This document shows, in pieces, positions 1 to 7,833 of a DNA stretch of 64,000 bases. Every line of letters begins with the position of its first letter. Within the stretch, counting starts at the first letter, position 1. Source of the DNA: Amycolatopsis orientalis DSM 40040 = KCTC 9412 (lineage in GTDB: Bacteria > Actinomycetota > Actinomycetes > Mycobacteriales > Pseudonocardiaceae); contig NZ_ASJB01000089.1 of NCBI RefSeq assembly GCF_000478275.1, positions 1-64,000 of the forward strand, given 5' to 3'. The notes below the pieces were generated by a model that ran no database searches, was not told the DNA's origin, and saw nothing but the letters and a program-made list of their open reading frames with translations. A program made the translations under genes and the position numbers.

Positions 1-187
1 CTGGGCAGACGGCGGACCCACTGACCTGCGGAACCTCACCCTGCTGTGCGGCTTCCACCACCGCCTGATCCACCACGGCGACTGGCAAGTCCGCATGGCC
101 GCCGACGGGCTACCCGAGTTCATCCCGCCCCAGTATCTGGACCCGCTCCGAAGAACCCGGCGCAACACCCTCCACCGCGCCGCCTGA
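1..187 (+). CDS. HNH endonuclease domain protein, C-terminal end (DUF222/13E12-like)
   Basis: Only the last 61 codons are present; the gene starts before the window. The visible part reads LTLLCGFHHRLIHHGDW, the His-rich second half of an HNH nuclease motif as found at the C-terminus of actinobacterial 13E12/DUF222 repeat proteins. Their biological role is not established. The frame stops at 185-187. The next frame then continues without a stop to 324-326 and encodes an Arg-rich tail containing RARRKALHD that looks like a natural C-terminus, so the gene may have lost its end by a one-base shift near 180-240. Family assignment is fairly sure; the frameshift is inference. Confidence 0.7.
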   Translation, partial: WADGGPTDLRNLTLLCGFHHRLIHHGDWQVRMAADGLPEFIPPQYLDPLRRTRRNTLHRAA

Positions 188-430
188 CCCTGCACCACCC
201 GAGGAGCCCGCCAGCCACACCGGCGACGGGCCCCCACGGCATGCCCACAGACAACGACGAGCCCTCAACATCCGCGCTCGACGCAAAGCCCTCCACGACG
301 CCCCCAAGATCGTCGCGTTCCTCTGACTCCCTTGAGGTTGTTCAACGTTCCCGAACGGGCCTGACTCCGCACTTAGCCGACTAAATACCCGCCTGAAGAC
401 GTTCAGCGTGCCGAAAGAATCCCTGATCGG
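188..430. other. Intergenic stretch between convergent genes
   Basis: It lies between the HNH protein and the MFS gene. The left part, to 326, carries the out-of-frame Arg-rich tail described for the HNH gene. I see no RNA gene, promoter or strong hairpin in the rest. Confidence 0.4.
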
Positions 431-1672
431 TCACCGAACCCCGCCCACCACCCGCTCATCCCCGACCGGCGCAGGATCGTCGAGCCCCCGCCAAACCCGG
501 AAGACCGCCGGAAAACTGGTGGCGATCAGATAAACCCCACCGAAGATCGCGAGCGCACCCACGAGACCGATCCCGTCCAGGAGAAGCCCGGCCGCGATCG
601 AGCCGAGCGGCATCACAGCCAGCACCCCGCCCACCAGCAGGCTGAGCACGCGGCCGCGGACGGCTTCCGGCACCCGTTCGTAGACCACCGGCAGCAGGAT
701 CGGGTTCAGCGCCCCGGCGCCGATCCCGGCCACCACCAGTCCGGCGAGCAGGACGACCGGCGTGGGTTTCAGTGCGAGCAGGGCGAATCTCGGCGCGCCT
801 TCGATGGCGACGGCGACCAGGACCGCCGAGCGGCGGGAGAACCGGTGGCCGATCCAGCCGTAGAGTGCCGAACCCAGCAGTCCACCGGCGGCGACGGCGG
901 TGATCATCGCGCCGACGAGTGCGGTGCTGTGCAGGACCTGGTCGCCGTAGGCCGGATAGAGCACGCCGATGAGACCGAAGTCGAGACTGTTGGTGAGCAC
1001 CAGCATGCCGACGAGCGCGCGCAGCACGGCGTCCCGTTTGACGTAGCCGAGCCCTTCCCGCAGTTCCTGGAGGTAACCGTCCGAAGTGGACCGCGGCGGA
1101 CCCGCCGCGGTGGGGATCAGGGTGAACACCAGCGCCGCGGACAGCAGCAGCGCGCCCGCGTCGACGAACAGCACCGGGATCGGGCCGATCAAGGCGATCA
1201 GCGCACCGGCGGCGGGACCGCCCACCATTCGCCCGGTCCGCATCGCGGCCTCGACGGCGCTGGCACCACGGCTCATCCGGATCCCGCCGAGTTCGGCGAC
1301 TCCCGCGAGCAGCACCTGCTTCGCGGTGTCGGCGGGCCCGCGGGACACACCCATCACGAACGACAACACGATCAACCCCGGCAACCCGAGCCCGGTCGTG
1401 CTCACGGCGAGCGGGATCAGGAGCACGGTGACCGTGGTCAGCAGGTCCGCGCAGACGCTGGCCCGGCGCGTACCCACCCGGTCCACGATCGGGCCGCCCA
1501 GCAGCGCGGCGACCATCAGGCCCAGCACCTCGGCCGCGGTGACGAGGCCGGTCTTGGTGCCGCTCCCGGTGGTCTGCAGGACGAACCAGGGAATCGCGAT
1601 CAGTGTCGTCATCACCCCGGCCGAGGAGATCCCCGCGGCCGCGACCAGGGCCCCCAGTGGCACTCTGCTCAT
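431..1672 (-). CDS. MFS transporter
   Basis: A 413-residue integral membrane protein, starting MSRVPLGALVAAAG, with about twelve hydrophobic segments and an MFS-type cytoplasmic loop (GGPIVDRVGTRRA) near residue 70. It is likely a proton-driven exporter of a small molecule; the substrate cannot be read from sequence. The ATG overlaps the stop of the upstream HTH gene (ATGA), so the two are translationally coupled, and a longer upstream reading frame is just the overlap. The same HTH-MFS pair occurs again at 51116-52929 with nearly equal lengths, so the two operons are probably paralogous. Confidence 0.88.
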   Translation of the reverse strand: MSRVPLGALVAAAGISSAGVMTTLIAIPWFVLQTTGSGTKTGLVTAAEVLGLMVAALLGGPIVDRVGTRRASVCADLLTTVTVLLIPLAVSTTGLGLPGLIVLSFVMGVSRGPADTAKQVLLAGVAELGGIRMSRGASAVEAAMRTGRMVGGPAAGALIALIGPIPVLFVDAGALLLSAALVFTLIPTAAGPPRSTSDGYLQELREGLGYVKRDAVLRALVGMLVLTNSLDFGLIGVLYPAYGDQVLHSTALVGAMITAVAAGGLLGSALYGWIGHRFSRRSAVLVAVAIEGAPRFALLALKPTPVVLLAGLVVAGIGAGALNPILLPVVYERVPEAVRGRVLSLLVGGVLAVMPLGSIAAGLLLDGIGLVGALAIFGGVYLIATSFPAVFRVWRGLDDPAPVGDERVVGGVR

Positions 1673-2247
1673 GGCGTCTCCGGCCGCGATTTCCTCGGGA
1701 AGGCCGCCCAGTGCACGCGGACCTGGGTGTCGCCTTCCTTGGCACGTCTCCGATAACGGCTGATCACGTCGAGGACCTCCTCGCTCAGTGCGGCGGCTTC
1801 GTCCGGGGTGAGCGACAGCGGCGAGTCGTGGAACTCGACCTTGTCCATCCACTCGTCGGCCCAGTCCCGCATTTCGGCGACGAATTGCGCTTCAGCGGCG
1901 TACCGCTGCTCGATCAGCGTGTGGGCGTACACGCTGAAGGGACCGGCGAGGTCAGGGTCGTCGATGAAGTCCTTACCGCGCAGCTGATCGCCCTCGTGCA
2001 CGGCCTTCCACCACCGATCGCGCCGGTTGCCGCGTTCGGAGTCGTCCGTGACCAGGCCGTACTCGGCCAGCTGGCGCAGATGCCAGCTGGTGGTCCCGGA
2101 ACTCTCCCCCACTCGCTTGGCCAGTCCGGACGCCGTGGCCGGGCCGTCCTCCCGCAGCAGCTCGAGGATCCTGACCCGCAGCGGATGCGACAGCGCTCGC
2201 AGAAGACGGCCGTCGACCCGCGCCAGATACCGCTCGCCGTTCCCCAT
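1669..2247 (-). CDS. ArsR-like winged-helix repressor of the MFS operon
   Basis: A 192-residue regulator. Its N-terminal winged helix (RALSHPLRVRILELL, then SSGTTSWHLRQLAEYGLV) is the ArsR/HTH_20 type; the C-terminal half is helical and probably senses a ligand. The start is set by MGNGERYLAR; a TANNNT -10 (2254-2259) ends 6 bases before it and there is no Shine-Dalgarno, so the mRNA is probably leaderless. A nested palindrome at 2264-2295 covers the spacer and -35 region and is the likely autoregulatory operator. It probably represses itself and the coupled MFS exporter. Confidence 0.85.
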   Translation of the reverse strand: MGNGERYLARVDGRLLRALSHPLRVRILELLREDGPATASGLAKRVGESSGTTSWHLRQLAEYGLVTDDSERGNRRDRWWKAVHEGDQLRGKDFIDDPDLAGPFSVYAHTLIEQRYAAEAQFVAEMRDWADEWMDKVEFHDSPLSLTPDEAAALSEEVLDVISRYRRRAKEGDTQVRVHWAAFPRKSRPETP

Positions 2248-2253
2248 GCGGCA

Positions 2254-2259
2254 ACCGTA
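2254..2259 (-). promoter_or_regulatory. -10 box of the HTH-MFS operon (leaderless)
   Basis: TACGGT, six bases upstream of the ATG at 2247. No ribosome-binding site lies between them, which supports the short start. Confidence 0.6.
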
Positions 2260-2263
2260 CAAC

Positions 2264-2295
2264 CGCAGAGGACCCTTTGCAAAGAGTGCTCTGCG
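2264..2295. promoter_or_regulatory. Nested palindromic operator of the HTH-MFS operon
   Basis: Outer arms CGCAGAG (2264-2270) and CTCTGCG (2289-2295) flank, with four bases on each side, the perfect inner palindrome CTTTGCAAAG (2275-2284). It sits just upstream of the -10 box of the HTH gene. The second HTH-MFS operon has the same design at 52944-52975. Confidence 0.65.
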
Positions 2296-2335
2296 ATTAC
2301 CTCCGCCAAAACCCGTGATTCTGGAGTTTGACTTC

Positions 2336-2351
2336 AACCTAACTTCAGGTT
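2336..2351. promoter_or_regulatory. Inverted repeat in the FMN reductase promoter
   Basis: AACCT (2336-2340) and AGGTT (2347-2351) with a six-base spacer lie between a TTGACT (2328-2333) and the -10 box TACGGT (2353-2358) of the reductase gene. This is the place where a repressor would bind. The regulator is unknown; the adjacent HTH protein is one possibility, though its own operator looks different. Confidence 0.45.
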
Positions 2352-2352
2352 T

Positions 2353-2358
2353 TACGGT
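2353..2358 (+). promoter_or_regulatory. -10 box of the FMN reductase gene (leaderless)
   Basis: TACGGT, seven bases before the ATG at 2366, with no Shine-Dalgarno between. A TTGACT lies 19 bases upstream, a long spacer. Confidence 0.55.
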
Positions 2359-2365
2359 TCCTTTC

Positions 2366-2902
2366 ATGACAACGAACACGCCTTATCAGCTCGCCGTCGT
2401 GATCAGCAGCGTCCGCGAGGGCCGCTTCGGTCCCGTGGTCGCGAACTGGTTCCTCGATCGCGCCAAACAGCGCGACGACGTCGCCCTGTCCGTTATCGAC
2501 CTCGCCGAATCCCCCGACGGACTCTCCGCCGGTGTCGCCGCCGCGGACGCCGTCGTCGTGATCGTCCCCGAGTACAACCACAGCTACCCCGGCCCGCTGA
2601 AGACCGCTCTCGACAACACCGGCCCCGAATGGCACGGGAAGCCGGTCGCGTTCGTCTCCTACGGCGGGATTTCCGGTGGCCTGCGCGCGGTGGAACACCT
2701 GCGGCCGGTCTTCGCCGAACTCCACGCCGCGACCATCCGCGAGACCGTGAGCTTCCCCTACGCCTGGACCCAGTTCGGGCCCGACGGCGAGCACACCGAC
2801 GCCGAAGGCGCCGATCTCGCCGCCACCACCTTGCTGAACCAGCTGAACTGGTGGGCCAACGCCCTGCGCGACGCGCGCCGGGCGCGGCCTTACGCCGCCT
2901 GA
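2366..2902 (+). CDS. NAD(P)H-dependent FMN reductase family protein
   Basis: A 178-residue flavodoxin-fold protein. The N-terminus (LAVVISSVREGRFGPVVANW) matches the FMN phosphate-binding loop of the NADPH:FMN reductase/azoreductase family. PEYNHSYPGPLKTALDN, about residues 67-83, is the conserved second flavin loop, and the YGGISGGLRA segment completes the site. It probably reduces FMN, quinones or azo compounds in the cytosol; the physiological substrate is unknown. The ATG follows a -10 box by seven bases and has no ribosome-binding site. It is divergent from the HTH-MFS operon. Confidence 0.85.
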   Translation: MTTNTPYQLAVVISSVREGRFGPVVANWFLDRAKQRDDVALSVIDLAESPDGLSAGVAAADAVVVIVPEYNHSYPGPLKTALDNTGPEWHGKPVAFVSYGGISGGLRAVEHLRPVFAELHAATIRETVSFPYAWTQFGPDGEHTDAEGADLAATTLLNQLNWWANALRDARRARPYAA

Positions 2903-2978
2903 CCGGATTCCGTGGAGGACTCGGCTGGGGGTCGGGTCCTTCACGGACTTTCGGCGCGGAACATGGCAGGCTGTCCGC

Positions 2979-3923
2979 GTGACCGGACCTCTCGCCCTCC
3001 TCGATTCCGCGAGCCTCTACTTCCGCTCGTTCTACGCCCTGCCCGAGTCGATGACCGCCCCGGACGGGACGCCGGTCAACGCCGTGCGCGGGTTCACCGA
3101 CACCGTCGCGCGGATCCTCACCGACCGGCGCCCCGCCCGGCTCGTCGCCTGCCTGGACGCGGACTGGCGGCCGAAGTTCCGCACGGACCTGTTGCCCAGC
3201 TACAAAGCCCACCGCGTGGCCGAAGAGGTGCCGGAGGGCGGTGACGTCGAAGAGGTGCCGGACACCCTCACCCCGCAGGTCCCGATCATCCTGGAACTGC
3301 TGGAGGCCTTCGGGATCGCGACCGCCGAGGCGGCCGGGTACGAGGCCGACGACGTCATCGGCGCGCTCGCCATCCGCGAACAGAAGTCCCCGGTCGAGGT
3401 CATCACCGGCGACCGGGACCTTTTCCAGCTCGTACGCCACGAGCCGACGCCCACGGTGGTCATCTACGTCGGCAAGGGCTGGAACAAGGCCGAGATCCTC
3501 GGCCCGGACGAGCTGGCCGAGAAGTACGGCATCCCGGCCGGGAACGCCGGCCCCGGTTACGCCGACATGGCCGCCCTGCGGGGCGACCCCTCGGACGGGC
3601 TCCCCGGCGTGGCCGGGATCGGCGAGAAGACCGCGGCGAAGCTGATCACCCAGTTCGGTTCGCTGCAGGAGCTGATCGAGGCGTCCAACGCCGGCGACGC
3701 GCGGGTGCCGCTCAAGACCCGGTTGCGGCTGACCGACGCCGCCGACTACCTCGCCGTCGCGCCGACGGTGGTCCGGGTCGCGGCGGACGCGCCGGTCGAG
3801 CAGTCCCGTCCCGACGTCGTGCCGTCCGAGCCCGCCGATCCGGACAAGGTCGCCGAACTGGCGGAACGCTGGAACCTCGGCCGTTCGGTGGAGCGCCTGC
3901 TGGCCGCGCTCCCCAAGTCGTGA
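2979..3923 (+). CDS. 5'-3' exonuclease (FEN-like)
   Basis: A 314-residue stand-alone homologue of the 5'-nuclease domain of DNA polymerase I. It has the acidic metal-binding residues of the family (LLDSASLYFRSFYA at the start, EADDVIGALA and ITGDRDLFQLV in the middle) and a helix-hairpin-helix GLPGVAGIGEKTAAKL near residue 210. It should remove 5' flaps or RNA primers. Translation begins at a GTG with a weak ribosome-binding site (ggcagg). The gene ends in a GTGA overlap with the pirin gene. It matches the position of Rv2090 in M. tuberculosis. Confidence 0.9.
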   Translation: MTGPLALLDSASLYFRSFYALPESMTAPDGTPVNAVRGFTDTVARILTDRRPARLVACLDADWRPKFRTDLLPSYKAHRVAEEVPEGGDVEEVPDTLTPQVPIILELLEAFGIATAEAAGYEADDVIGALAIREQKSPVEVITGDRDLFQLVRHEPTPTVVIYVGKGWNKAEILGPDELAEKYGIPAGNAGPGYADMAALRGDPSDGLPGVAGIGEKTAAKLITQFGSLQELIEASNAGDARVPLKTRLRLTDAADYLAVAPTVVRVAADAPVEQSRPDVVPSEPADPDKVAELAERWNLGRSVERLLAALPKS

Positions 3924-4888
3924 GCAACATCGAGGCCGATCCGGCCGAACTGCTGTGCCGGGACAAGCCGGGCGAGGGTGTCACCGTACTGACCCCGCGG
4001 GACGTCCCGCTCGGCGGGCCGCGCGCGATCCGGGTGCGCCGCACGCTTCCGCAACGGCGGCGTTCCCTGATCGGCGCGTGGTGTTTCGCCGACCACTACG
4101 GACCGCAGGACGTGGCGGAGTCCGGTGGGATGGACGTGGCGCCGCATCCGCATACCGGACTGCAGACCGCGAGCTGGCTGTTCAGCGGCGAGATCGAGCA
4201 CCGGGACAGCATCGGCACCGTGGCCGTGGTCCGGCCCGGTGAACTCAATCTCATGACCGCCGGGCATGGCATCGCCCACTCCGAAGTGTCCACTCCGGAC
4301 ACTTCGACGCTGCACGGCGTCCAGCTGTGGATCGCGCTGCCGGACGAACATCGCGACACCGGGCGGGATTTCCGCCATTACGCACCGCCGCTGATCCGGC
4401 TGCCCGGCGCGACCACCCGCGTCTTCCTGGGCAGCCTGGCCGGGACCACCTCACCGGTTCCGGCGTTCACTCCCCTGCTGGGTGCCGAACTCACCGTGGA
4501 ACCCGGCGCGGCGCTGACCCTCGACGTCGATCCGGCCTTCGAACACGGGGTCCTGCAGGACATCGGCTCCCTCACCGTCGCCGGAACCGCGCTGGACACG
4601 GGAGAACTGGCCTACCTGGCACCCGGTCCCGAGGCGCTCGAACTGGCCAACCACGGCACCGGACCGGCCAGGGTGCTGCTCCTCGGCGGGACCCCGTTCA
4701 CCGAGGAACTCGTCATGTGGTGGAACTTCGTGGGCCGCGGTCACGAGGAGATCGCCGAGTACCGGGAGGCGTGGCAAGCACAATCGGACCGGTTCGGCCG
4801 CGTGGACGGCTATCAGGGCACCACGGCGTGGCTGCCCGCACCCGCGCTGCCGCAGGTGCGGATCAAGCCCCGCCGCAACCCGGCCTAG
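3920..4888 (+). CDS. Pirin family protein
   Basis: A 322-residue bicupin. The metal ligands of the family are visible: H76 and H78 in HPHTGLQT, and H120 and E122 in GIAHSE, matching the three His and one Glu of human pirin. Bacterial pirins act as quercetinase-like dioxygenases or redox-sensing partners; the substrate here is unknown. The GTG start overlaps the exonuclease stop, so the two genes are coupled. The stop codon shares the four bases CTAG with the stop of the convergent acetyltransferase gene. Confidence 0.88.
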   Translation: MSNIEADPAELLCRDKPGEGVTVLTPRDVPLGGPRAIRVRRTLPQRRRSLIGAWCFADHYGPQDVAESGGMDVAPHPHTGLQTASWLFSGEIEHRDSIGTVAVVRPGELNLMTAGHGIAHSEVSTPDTSTLHGVQLWIALPDEHRDTGRDFRHYAPPLIRLPGATTRVFLGSLAGTTSPVPAFTPLLGAELTVEPGAALTLDVDPAFEHGVLQDIGSLTVAGTALDTGELAYLAPGPEALELANHGTGPARVLLLGGTPFTEELVMWWNFVGRGHEEIAEYREAWQAQSDRFGRVDGYQGTTAWLPAPALPQVRIKPRRNPA

Positions 4889-6105
4889 AAGAACGTCCCG
4901 CACCACGGGGCCCGCGCGGTGTGGAACAGCACGTCGGCGCGGGCGACGGCCGCCGCGTCCAGCACCTCGACGCGGTCCGCCGTCACCAGATCGCTGAAGA
5001 GGCCGTCGCCGAGGTACAGCGACGCCAAGGTGTCGGCGTCGAGCCGGAGTTCCGCGTCGGCGGTCGTGCGGTCCACCCCGCCCGGGCCGACGACGTAACG
5101 GCCGTTGTTGCCCGGAAGCTGCCGGTCGAGCACTTCGAGCACCACGGGTTCGGCGGTGCCGTAAGTGCGCGCCCGCAGCGCGGCGAGTACGTCGACGAGC
5201 CGCACCCACAGATCGTCGATGACCTCGGTGGTGTTGACCGCCCGCGGGTCGGTGAGCAGTGCGGCGAGCGGCTCGTCCATCGGGCGCCCCCGTCCGGCGA
5301 CGGCCGAGACCAGGTCGATCGACAGCAGGAAGCGCCATAAACCCGCCTGAGCCCGCGGTGTCGCGGCGTGCATCTCCCGGATGTCCAGCAACGCGCCCCG
5401 TTCCGGCGCCTGCCGGTCGCGCTGGTCGATGGTCTGGTAGACCACGAAACCGTCGTCCCCGTCGGATCCACTGTGGACGGCGACGCGATAGCCCTCGTCC
5501 CCGGTGACGATCCGGTCGAAGAAGCCCGGCCACCACATGTCCGGACGGGCGAGGAAACCGGGCCGCTCGCCCGCGAAGCGCCGGTACAGAGCCGGGACGC
5601 ACTCGACCGCCTCGGCCGGGCTGACGAGCCTGACCACCCCGTCCCGCCCTACGCCGTCACGAAGCCGCGCCCGGGGGCGTTCCACGAGAACGCCCTTCCC
5701 GTAGGTGGCCGCGCCGTAACCGAACCGGCCGTAGATCACCCCTTCCGAGGCGTGCAGGGCGGCGAGCGGGAGACCGCGTGCCGCGATGTCCTCCAGCTGT
5801 GCGGCCATCATCGCGGTGAGGATCCCGCGGCGGGTCCAGTCGGCGCGGACGCCGACACCGTCGACGGCCGCGGTGGCCAGCCTCTGTCCACCTGGGACGG
5901 TGAGCTCGGTCTCGAAGGAACTGGCGATCCCCACCGGTGTGCCGTGATCGTCGAACGCGGCGAACTTCCCGGCTGCGGGCCAGCTCGAGGCCATCTTGGC
6001 CCAGGTCTCGTTCGAAGCAGGCCTGCCGTGCAAGGCCTGCGAGAGGACGTCGAGACAGGCCCGTTGTTCGCCTTCCGCCACGGCGCGCACCGAAAATTCG
6101 CTCAT
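4885..6105 (-). CDS. Eis-like GNAT N-acetyltransferase, copy 1
   Basis: A 406-residue protein with the Eis architecture: an N-terminal GNAT domain (VGVRADWTRRGILTAMM, the acetyl-CoA loop near residues 84-100, then ASEGVIYGRFGYG), a second degenerate GNAT region, and a C-terminal sterol-carrier-like domain ending APWCGTFF. In this family the terminal carboxylate acts in catalysis. Members acetylate amines of aminoglycosides or lysines; the substrate here is unknown. It follows a DUF4333 lipoprotein gene by 44 bases, and the same pair is repeated immediately upstream. The stop interlocks with pirin through CTAG. Confidence 0.85.
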   Translation of the reverse strand: MSEFSVRAVAEGEQRACLDVLSQALHGRPASNETWAKMASSWPAAGKFAAFDDHGTPVGIASSFETELTVPGGQRLATAAVDGVGVRADWTRRGILTAMMAAQLEDIAARGLPLAALHASEGVIYGRFGYGAATYGKGVLVERPRARLRDGVGRDGVVRLVSPAEAVECVPALYRRFAGERPGFLARPDMWWPGFFDRIVTGDEGYRVAVHSGSDGDDGFVVYQTIDQRDRQAPERGALLDIREMHAATPRAQAGLWRFLLSIDLVSAVAGRGRPMDEPLAALLTDPRAVNTTEVIDDLWVRLVDVLAALRARTYGTAEPVVLEVLDRQLPGNNGRYVVGPGGVDRTTADAELRLDADTLASLYLGDGLFSDLVTADRVEVLDAAAVARADVLFHTARAPWCGTFF

Positions 6106-6149
6106 GACGGCGATCCTGCCGTCCGGAACCGCCGGATCCCAACCGGTTT

Positions 6150-6557
6150 TCAGCCGGGAGCGCCGACTTCGTAGCGGCCGTCGTTCCCGGTGACGGTGAT
6201 CGTGACGGTCTTCCCGACCCCGCCGACCTTGACCGTGCAGCTGAAGGTGCTGCCGTCCTGGACGGGCCGGTTGGCGGGGCAGAGCACTTCGCCGACGTCA
6301 CTCACCTGGTAGGTCTCGGTGAGGATCTTCCGTACGTCCGCCTGCATGGTCCTCGGATCGAAGACCCGGCCCGGAGTGCCGGAGGAGGACGGACCGCCCG
6401 ACGACGTGCCGCCGCTGGCCGCCGCGCTCGACGAGGTGCTCGGCGGGACCGTGACGGTCTTCGTCGCCGGCGCGGGTGCCGGCGTGTCCGAACACGCGGC
6501 CAGGACCGCGAAAGCGGCACAGCACAGAACGACCGTCGCGACGGCTCGCCTGCTCAA
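6150..6557 (-). CDS. DUF4333 lipoprotein
   Basis: A 135-residue predicted lipoprotein. From a TTG start with GGAG upstream it reads MSRRAVATVVLC and then a lipobox (LAAC) near residue 20. A Thr/Ser/Gly-rich linker leads to a C-terminal DUF4333 domain (TETYQVSDVGEVLCPANRPV and a second Cys in FSCTV, probably a disulfide pair). It should be anchored outside the membrane; DUF4333 has no known function. It is paralogous to the C-terminal domain of the protein at 7834-8634, and both lie directly upstream of an Eis-like gene. Confidence 0.75.
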   Translation of the reverse strand: MSRRAVATVVLCCAAFAVLAACSDTPAPAPATKTVTVPPSTSSSAAASGGTSSGGPSSSGTPGRVFDPRTMQADVRKILTETYQVSDVGEVLCPANRPVQDGSTFSCTVKVGGVGKTVTITVTGNDGRYEVGAPG

Positions 6558-6591
6558 GCTTCTCCACCCCCACCAAGGTGATCTTCCAACG

Positions 6592-7803
6592 TCAGAAGAA
6601 GGTACCGCACCAGGGGGCCACCCGCGTGCCGAACAGCAGGTCCGCCCGCTCCAGTGCGGTCTCGCCGGTGGCACGGACACGGCCGGCGACGGCGAGGTCC
6701 GACGCGCGCCAGCCGCCCAGGTACAGCATCGACAGGGTGTCGGCGTGCATCTCGAGATCCGCCGGATCGGTCGTGCGGACGGCACCGTCCCCGGAAAGGC
6801 GGTAGCGGCCGGAGTTGCGCTCCAGGAAGGGATCGGTGACCTCGATGACGACCGGTTCGCCCCGGTACGAACGGGCTCTGAGCATCGTGGGGACGTCGAC
6901 GAGACGGAGCCAGCCCTCGTCTTGGATCTTCTGCACGGCCACATGCCGCGGGTCGGTGAACAGCAACTCGACCGGTTCGTCGAGCGGCCGTTTCTGAGCG
7001 GTGATGTGGTCGACCAGGTCCACGGACAGCAGATAGCGCCACAACCCGGCGAAGGCGTCAGGACCCGCGTAGTGGAAGGAGTGGATCTTCAACAACGACG
7101 GGTCGCCGAAATGCGCCCGCTCGACGGTGTAGGTGACATAGCCGTCGACTCCGTCCGGGCCGCGGTGCACGGCGGTCGTGACGGGCGTGGTCGCCCGGCG
7201 CACTTCCCGTTCGTAGCCCGGCCACAGGTACGGGCTCCTGGCGATCATGCCGGGTCGCGTACGCGGGATCGCGTCGAAGAGCGACGGCCACTGCTCAACG
7301 GTACTTTCCAGATCCAGCAAGGAGATCTCCCCACCGGCCGGGACCTCCGGGCGGAACCGGGCCCGGTGCCTGTCGATCTCGATCGACTTGCCCCGCGCGC
7401 CGATGCCGTAGCCGAACCTGCCGTAGATGGCGCCTTCGGACGCGTGCAGCATCGCCGCGGGGAAGCCGCGGGCCGCGAAATCCTCGAACTGGGCGCGCAT
7501 CAGGGCCGTCAGCACACCGCGGCGGACGCGGTCGGCGCGGACGCCGACGAGGCTGACCGCGGCGAGCGGGACCGTACCGCCGCCGGGCAGCGTCATCTCC
7601 GAATCGAACGACCGGACGGTGCCGATCAGCTCCGGGTCGAACGCCCCGAGTCCGCGATCCGGCTGCCTCGACGAGGAGATGGCCGACCATTCCTCGTCGG
7701 TCATCTCCTTGACGTGCAACGCCCGCCTGAACAGATCCGTCGCGGCCCGGTCCTCGTCGGACCGGAGCGGCCGCACCGTGAAGTCACCCATGGGATCGAT
7801 CAT
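6592..7803 (-). CDS. Eis-like GNAT N-acetyltransferase, copy 2
   Basis: A 403-residue paralogue of copy 1, with the same fold order: GNAT domain with VGVRADRVRRGVLTALM, then HASEGAIYGRFGYG, a second GNAT-like region, and a sterol-carrier-like C-terminus ending in the identical APWCGTFF. The start could be the first Met or Met5 (MGDFTVRPL, at 7791). It follows the DUF4333 membrane protein gene by 30 bases and probably shares its transcript. Substrate unknown; acetylation of an amine is the family activity. Confidence 0.85.
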   Translation of the reverse strand: MIDPMGDFTVRPLRSDEDRAATDLFRRALHVKEMTDEEWSAISSSRQPDRGLGAFDPELIGTVRSFDSEMTLPGGGTVPLAAVSLVGVRADRVRRGVLTALMRAQFEDFAARGFPAAMLHASEGAIYGRFGYGIGARGKSIEIDRHRARFRPEVPAGGEISLLDLESTVEQWPSLFDAIPRTRPGMIARSPYLWPGYEREVRRATTPVTTAVHRGPDGVDGYVTYTVERAHFGDPSLLKIHSFHYAGPDAFAGLWRYLLSVDLVDHITAQKRPLDEPVELLFTDPRHVAVQKIQDEGWLRLVDVPTMLRARSYRGEPVVIEVTDPFLERNSGRYRLSGDGAVRTTDPADLEMHADTLSMLYLGGWRASDLAVAGRVRATGETALERADLLFGTRVAPWCGTFF

Positions 7804-7833
7804 GCCGGATCGACCGGGCAGGGCGCCCGCCGT

